From Actinomycetota bacterium (GTDB lineage: Bacteria; Cyanobacteriota; Vampirovibrionia; Obscuribacterales; Obscuribacteraceae), in assembly GCA_903970355.1 (NCBI GenBank), contig CAJCIF010000060.1, positions 1 through 10,122 on the forward strand: a stretch of 10,122 nucleotides of DNA. Direction: 5' to 3'. The notes under the pieces are model-generated. The model did no database searches, was not told the origin of the DNA, and saw nothing but the letters and a program-made list of their open reading frames with translations. Position numbers and translations under genes: made by a program. Of the stretch, positions 7,543 to 10,122 are shown piece after piece; position 1 is the stretch's first letter, and the number at the start of each line of letters is the position of its first letter.

Positions 7543-7869
7543 GTGAATCCTGTGCTAAAAATTGTCCGGAAACTTAATACTCCTTGGTATATAAGACTAG
7601 GTATTTGGTCCGGTTTGATCGGCTGCATTTTTGTTTTCTTGCACGTACATTTGGGACCAAATCCTTATTATGTCGCATGGTGCTACAAATTGAAGCCACC
7701 AGTTACTGTGCAAGATTGGAAATTATTTGATCAACTTATTACTCTACTAAGATTCACTAGAATTTTGAACGAAATTCCATGCTTCGTAATTGTTCCAACA
7801 ACAGCGATTATGTTGTTAGGGTTCTGCGCTGATTTAGTTTTCAAAGAAATCAAACAAACTGCCAAATAA
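7543..7869 (+). CDS. Hypothetical two-helix membrane protein
   Basis: 108 residues starting at GTG 7543; a second GTG lies three codons later, and there is no convincing ribosome binding site, so the start is uncertain. Two hydrophobic helices are visible, about 16-36 (YIRLGIWSGLIGCIFVFLHV) and 80-100 (CFVIVPTTAIMLLGFCADLV). They are separated by a polar loop with KPPVTVQDWKLFDQLITLLRF. It ends in a basic tail, KEIKQTAK. I do not recognise a family. Its place right after an RHS remnant is where small immunity-type membrane proteins are often found, but that is inference from position only. The codon choice is AT-rich compared with the beta-helix and pilus genes. The same frame continues past two stops into a small ORF at 7909-8025. 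Confidence 0.5.
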   Translation: MNPVLKIVRKLNTPWYIRLGIWSGLIGCIFVFLHVHLGPNPYYVAWCYKLKPPVTVQDWKLFDQLITLLRFTRILNEIPCFVIVPTTAIMLLGFCADLVFKEIKQTAK

Positions 7870-7908
7870 TACCGTCTCTTTTGGTAAGGCTGCACCAGTA
7901 TTGATAAC

Positions 7909-8025
7909 ATGCCTTATGCCAATGAGTACTATTATGCCTGTGACTCCGCTTCGAACGATCCAAGCGCGCGTATTTCCTCCAATCGAGATGACCTCAAGAG
8001 CTTTTGGCATCAGAACTGGCACTAA
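7909..8025 (+). pseudogene. Short ORF or remnant, 38 codons, polar/aromatic
   Basis: The frame starts at ATG 7909 and ends at TAA 8023-8025. The product is rich in N, S, D, Y and W, with NEYYYACDSASNDPS and a closing FWHQNW. It is in the same frame as the membrane protein ending at 7869, separated by two stops (7867-7869 and 7885-7887). No ribosome binding site is evident and the length is small, so it may be the tail of a broken gene rather than a gene. Overlapping longer frames (plus strand from 7901, minus strand 8055 to 7834) also exist and cannot be excluded from sequence alone. I do not recognise the family. Confidence 0.3.
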
Positions 8026-8089
8026 TTTGACACATATCAAACACCAACCCGACACTAAACGCCAATATCATGTTCTTGTTTTGTTAGTT

Positions 8090-8094
8090 GGGGG
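8090..8094 (+). promoter_or_regulatory. Ribosome binding site fixing the start at 8103
   Basis: GGGGG lies 8 bases before ATG 8103. An in-frame TTG at 8088 overlaps this site, so the ATG is the likely start. A similar TTGGGGGC leader precedes the gene at 378. Confidence 0.55.
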
Positions 8095-8102
8095 CTGCAA
8101 AC

Positions 8103-8531
8103 ATGTCAGTCGAAAATCCTTACCAAGTTAATAGAGAAATTAGTGCAGATCACGGCAACGAGGCATCAGCAGCGGCAAAGTTGTTAAAAGTGTCGCAGGT
8201 TGCGAACGCCGGAGAGACGAATCAACGAGTGGTGAGCACGGCAAGTAATTATTTACCAGATTTGCACTTAGGAAGCGAAATCAAACAGACTGCAAATGAA
8301 ACTCTTTCTACAGCTGAAGGTGCGGTCAGCGGAGGGTTAAATTGGATTGGTGAGCATCCAGGTTATGCCTTAGGTGCTGTATGTGGTGGTATCTTGGCGG
8401 TAGGTTTCGCGCCCGTCGAACTAACCGTTGGTGGCGCAATATTGGTCGGAGCCGCAGGCGCTGCCGCTATCGATGGTGGTGCTTATCTCATTCAGAAGGG
8501 TATCTCGTCGGGCTTAGGGCTTGAAAGCTAA
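8103..8531 (+). CDS. Hypothetical protein with C-terminal glycine-zipper-like hydrophobic hairpin
   Basis: 142 residues from ATG 8103. The first 85 residues are polar with Ala/Ser/Thr-rich helical stretches (NEASAAAKLLKVSQVANAG; SEIKQTANETLSTAEGAVSGG) and no signal sequence. A Gly/Ala-rich hydrophobic part follows: helix 1 at about 87-103 (GYALGAVCGGILAVGFAP) and helix 2 at about 107-128 (LTVGGAILVGAAGAAAIDGG). The glycine spacing is like glycine-zipper membrane hairpins found in small membrane-inserting or pore-associated proteins. The ending is short (LIQKGISSGLGLES). It is the nearest upstream gene to the TnsA-like nuclease, about 195 bases away. I cannot name a family. Possible roles include a secreted small effector or a membrane-anchored accessory protein, but these are guesses. 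Confidence 0.65.
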   Translation: MSVENPYQVNREISADHGNEASAAAKLLKVSQVANAGETNQRVVSTASNYLPDLHLGSEIKQTANETLSTAEGAVSGGLNWIGEHPGYALGAVCGGILAVGFAPVELTVGGAILVGAAGAAAIDGGAYLIQKGISSGLGLES

Positions 8532-8621
8532 AAACTGATTTGACGAAGCCAATCCAGTAGTGAACGTTCCCGAAAGTGTTTTAAACCGCGCATATTTAGA
8601 GAAAAACGTCCATTCATAGGC

Positions 8622-8655
8622 GAATTGCGCACAAAATGCTAGAGAAGCGCAATTC
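8622..8655. repeat. Perfect 9-bp inverted repeat upstream of the TnsA-like gene
   Basis: GAATTGCGC (8622-8630) and GCGCAATTC (8647-8655) are exact reverse complements with a 16-base loop. No T-run follows either arm, so it does not look like a standard terminator. It lies about 70 bases before the nuclease start and could be an operator, a hairpin in the leader, or an ending signal for the upstream gene. Confidence 0.5.
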
Positions 8656-8713
8656 ACTCTTTGAATGCCACCCTTTTGCCACACTTCATATAGCCCAATG
8701 CGATTGTCTATAT

Positions 8714-8717
8714 GGAG
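8714..8717 (+). promoter_or_regulatory. Shine-Dalgarno favouring the nuclease start at 8727
   Basis: GGAG is 9 bases before ATG 8727. The in-frame ATG at 8712 directly overlaps it and lacks its own site. Confidence 0.55.
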
Positions 8718-8726
8718 AATCGCAAA

Positions 8727-9398
8727 ATGAATTGTGAAAGCACGGAATCCCAAAGATTTAACCGTCTAATAGAGTCTGCATTTTGGCCAACTTCGACAGA
8801 AACCATACCAGCAGTAGAGTATGAGATGTATTATCCAACTCAGTTCGTTCGGCGCATTAGAAGAAGTGACGCCGGTTCGTTTATGAGCCAAAAACTGGGT
8901 CGAACCGTTCAATTTGAATCCGATCTTGAAAGGTTATTTTTTCGCTTGCTTGAAAATACGCCTGAAGTAATTTGGTATGCGGAACAAGCGCTACGTACCT
9001 CTTACACTGTCAATGCAAAATCATACTTCTACCGCCCAGATATTTGTGTCGCCCTCAAGGATGGCAGATGTTTAGTAGTAGAGATTAAGCAATGCCGGGA
9101 AATGGGCTTTTGGAATAACAGAATCAAGTGGGATGCACTAAAGGAATTTTGTATAAAAAATGGTTGGGGTATGCTCATAACGGATGGATACAAGACAATA
9201 GAATGTTTACGAAAGCGAAAACTAAATTCCAAATTCGTAGAGCAGATTCGAGATTATTTAGACAAAGGAGCTATGCCTTTGTCTATTTATAGGGAAATCA
9301 AATACAGACATGGTGCTAAGGATGAAGATTTTTCTGCTCTTGTAGTGCAAGAAGATCTTCGATGGTGCTTAAACCCATTTCAAATCTATCTTCCATAG
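8727..9398 (+). CDS. Stand-alone TnsA-like PD-(D/E)XK endonuclease
   Basis: 223 residues from ATG 8727 (228 if the ATG at 8712 is used). The order of motifs matches the TnsA N-terminal nuclease domain of Tn7-like elements. First comes a basic VRRIRRSDAGSFMSQKLGR stretch, then FESDLERLFFRLLENTPEV with a candidate catalytic Glu at 64. A QALRTSYTV strand follows, then YRPD with Asp at 105, and VVEIK with Glu119 and Lys121. These are the E...D...ExK residues of this restriction-like fold. In Tn7, TnsA cuts the 5' ends of the transposon together with TnsB. Here no TnsB, TnsC, TniQ or target-site gene is in view. The C-terminal part (YLDKGAMPLSIYREI, DFSALVVQEDLRWCLNPF) resembles the helical tail of related proteins but is shorter than in full TnsA (about 270 residues). 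It could be a leftover of a transposon, or a nuclease recruited for another task such as defence. Confidence 0.7.
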   Translation: MNCESTESQRFNRLIESAFWPTSTETIPAVEYEMYYPTQFVRRIRRSDAGSFMSQKLGRTVQFESDLERLFFRLLENTPEVIWYAEQALRTSYTVNAKSYFYRPDICVALKDGRCLVVEIKQCREMGFWNNRIKWDALKEFCIKNGWGMLITDGYKTIECLRKRKLNSKFVEQIRDYLDKGAMPLSIYREIKYRHGAKDEDFSALVVQEDLRWCLNPFQIYLP

Positions 9399-9414
9399 CA
9401 ATTCCGGATGCGGT

Positions 9415-9603
9415 CTAGAAATGACGTTGGCCGCTGGCTCCTTGGCCGCCGCGAGCGCGACGCATCATAATAAGTTTTGCCAATCTAGGATGTCGGCGAC
9501 CTATGTTTCCTCTTTGTCCACCACCTGTACTTTGTGCCATTGCAGGCGAAGCTAGCTGGGCAAGGCAAACTGACATCATCGCTAGCAAGATTAGCTTTCT
9601 CAT
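9415..9603 (-). CDS. Small secreted, highly cationic Gly/Arg-rich protein
   Basis: 62 residues from the ATG at 9603, chosen because AGAGGA (9611-9616) is 7 bases upstream and because it places a clean signal peptide at the very N-terminus. Longer in-frame starts up to 9669 would bury that signal behind a polar segment. Signal peptide: MRKL, a hydrophobic core (about 4-19), and an AMA site at 21-23 before QST. The mature part is about 39 residues, with eight Arg and one Lys, no Asp or Glu, and many glycines (GGGQRGN, RRARGGQGASGQR). Such size and charge fit a periplasmic nucleic-acid- or envelope-binding peptide, or an antimicrobial-like peptide; no family is recognised. It converges with the nuclease gene (16-base gap), so it is not in the same operon. 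Confidence 0.6.
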   Translation of the reverse strand: MRKLILLAMMSVCLAQLASPAMAQSTGGGQRGNIGRRHPRLAKLIMMRRARGGQGASGQRHF

Positions 9604-9610
9604 TACTTGT

Positions 9611-9616
9611 TCCTCT
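9611..9616 (-). promoter_or_regulatory. Ribosome binding site for the small cationic protein
   Basis: Reading the minus strand, AGAGGA sits 7 bases ahead of the ATG at 9603 and selects this start over longer in-frame alternatives. Confidence 0.6.
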
Positions 9617-9724
9617 AAATAATACGACTTCAATATCATATGGTTAGAAGAACCCTCTTCCCCATGCATAAGGTCATGAGGTCTGACAATTACTTTAGTA
9701 ATATTTGGATGCCGCAGTCCTGTT

Positions 9725-10122
9725 TTATCTAATTTTTAAAACTGCCGCGCCGTTGAATTTTCCAGAGCGCAGGTCTTCTAGAGCCTTGTTAGCATCGGAC
9801 AATGCATATGTACTAATTTCTGTTTTTACAGGAATCTGTTTGAGAATTTCCATAAACTCATGCCCATCTTCGCGCGTCAGATTGGCGACAGATCGAATCA
9901 CACGTTCACCCCAGAGCAAATCGTAAGGTATGGCAGGAATGTCGCTCATGTGTATGCCACCACAAACGATAGTGCCTCCCTTGCGCACTGCTTTAAGCGC
10001 GGAAATTACAAGCGGTCCGACCGGAGCAAAAATGATTGCTGAATCCAAAGGCTCTGGCGGAGTATCTTCTGATGCACCCGCCCAAACTGCTCCTAAGGAT
10101 TTTGCAAACGCCTGACTGCGTT
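9725..10122 (-). CDS. Zinc-type (MDR) alcohol dehydrogenase, C-terminal part; 5' end outside window
   Basis: The frame stays open to the right edge, giving about 132 C-terminal residues. The visible part is the end of the NAD(P)-binding Rossmann domain of medium-chain dehydrogenases. A helix and strand with FAKSLGAVWAG lead to DSAIIFAPVGPLVISALKAVRKGGTIVCGGI, a typical last beta-alpha-beta unit. Next comes the late loop IPAIPYDLLWGERVIRSVANLTREDGHEFMEI and the closing catalytic-domain return with YALSDANKALEDLRSGKFNGAAVLKI, the usual family ending. Known members oxidise alcohols or reduce aldehydes with NAD(P). The zinc ligands and the Gly-rich cofactor loop lie outside the window. The substrate cannot be assigned. 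Ending and frame look intact. Confidence 0.88.
   Translation of the reverse strand, partial: RSQAFAKSLGAVWAGASEDTPPEPLDSAIIFAPVGPLVISALKAVRKGGTIVCGGIHMSDIPAIPYDLLWGERVIRSVANLTREDGHEFMEILKQIPVKTEISTYALSDANKALEDLRSGKFNGAAVLKIR

Noticed and set aside
7834..8055. Minus-strand 73-codon hydrophobic ORF
   Set aside because: It starts at GTG with no ribosome binding site and overlaps the end of the 108-residue gene. Its hydrophobic pattern is what the complement of an N/D/Y/S-rich plus-strand frame would produce.
7846..8297. Near-repeat GAAATCAAACA(A/G)ACTGC at 7846 and 8277, coding EIKQTA in both small membrane proteins
   Set aside because: Only about 17 bases with one mismatch; chance is plausible in 10 kb and the flanks do not match.

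Overview
The window is about 10.1 kb of moderately AT-rich bacterial chromosome. It holds single genes and short gene pairs on both strands. The mix suggests a large-genome, environmental, Gram-negative-type bacterium: TadE/TadG-like pilin-related proteins, a secreted beta-helix protein, an RHS remnant, an orphan TnsA-like nuclease, and lineage-specific membrane proteins. By overall feel I would place it near the Obscuribacterales/Melainabacteria (non-photosynthetic relatives of Cyanobacteria). That is inference; there is no rRNA or marker gene here to prove it.

Left part (1-2428): the 3' end of a BMP/PnrA-family ABC-transporter substrate-binding protein, then an unrecognised 506-residue secreted or lipid-anchored membrane protein (378-1898) with a Pro/Glu-rich tail. 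This ends in a 4-base tail-to-tail overlap with a GH108-type N-acetylmuramidase on the minus strand (1895-2428).

Middle (2685-7186): a probable surface-structure cluster. A secreted right-handed beta-helix protein with a Pro-rich linker and a His-rich repeated tail is followed by a TadG-like protein and an overlapping TadE-like protein. A second TadE-like minor pilin, with a textbook prepilin-type G-VSLIE motif, faces them on the minus strand. The shared logic would be pilus or envelope-appendage assembly, but no motor, secretin or peptidase gene is in view.

Right-centre (7187-8531): a decayed accessory patch. It has a short but clear RHS-core fragment, a two-helix membrane protein, a small in-frame remnant-like ORF, and a glycine-zipper membrane protein of unknown role. 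Next comes a 9-bp perfect inverted repeat, then a stand-alone TnsA-like PD-(D/E)XK endonuclease (8727-9398) with no TnsB, TnsC or TniQ in view.

Right end (9415-10122, minus strand): a tiny secreted, strongly cationic Gly/Arg-rich protein, and the C-terminal part of a zinc-type alcohol dehydrogenase cut by the window edge. I saw no tRNA, rRNA, CRISPR array or complete insertion sequence. The most interesting part is the RHS-remnant / membrane-protein / TnsA-like stretch at 7299-9398. It is a candidate degraded or minimal accessory module, but the sequence alone does not prove a new system.
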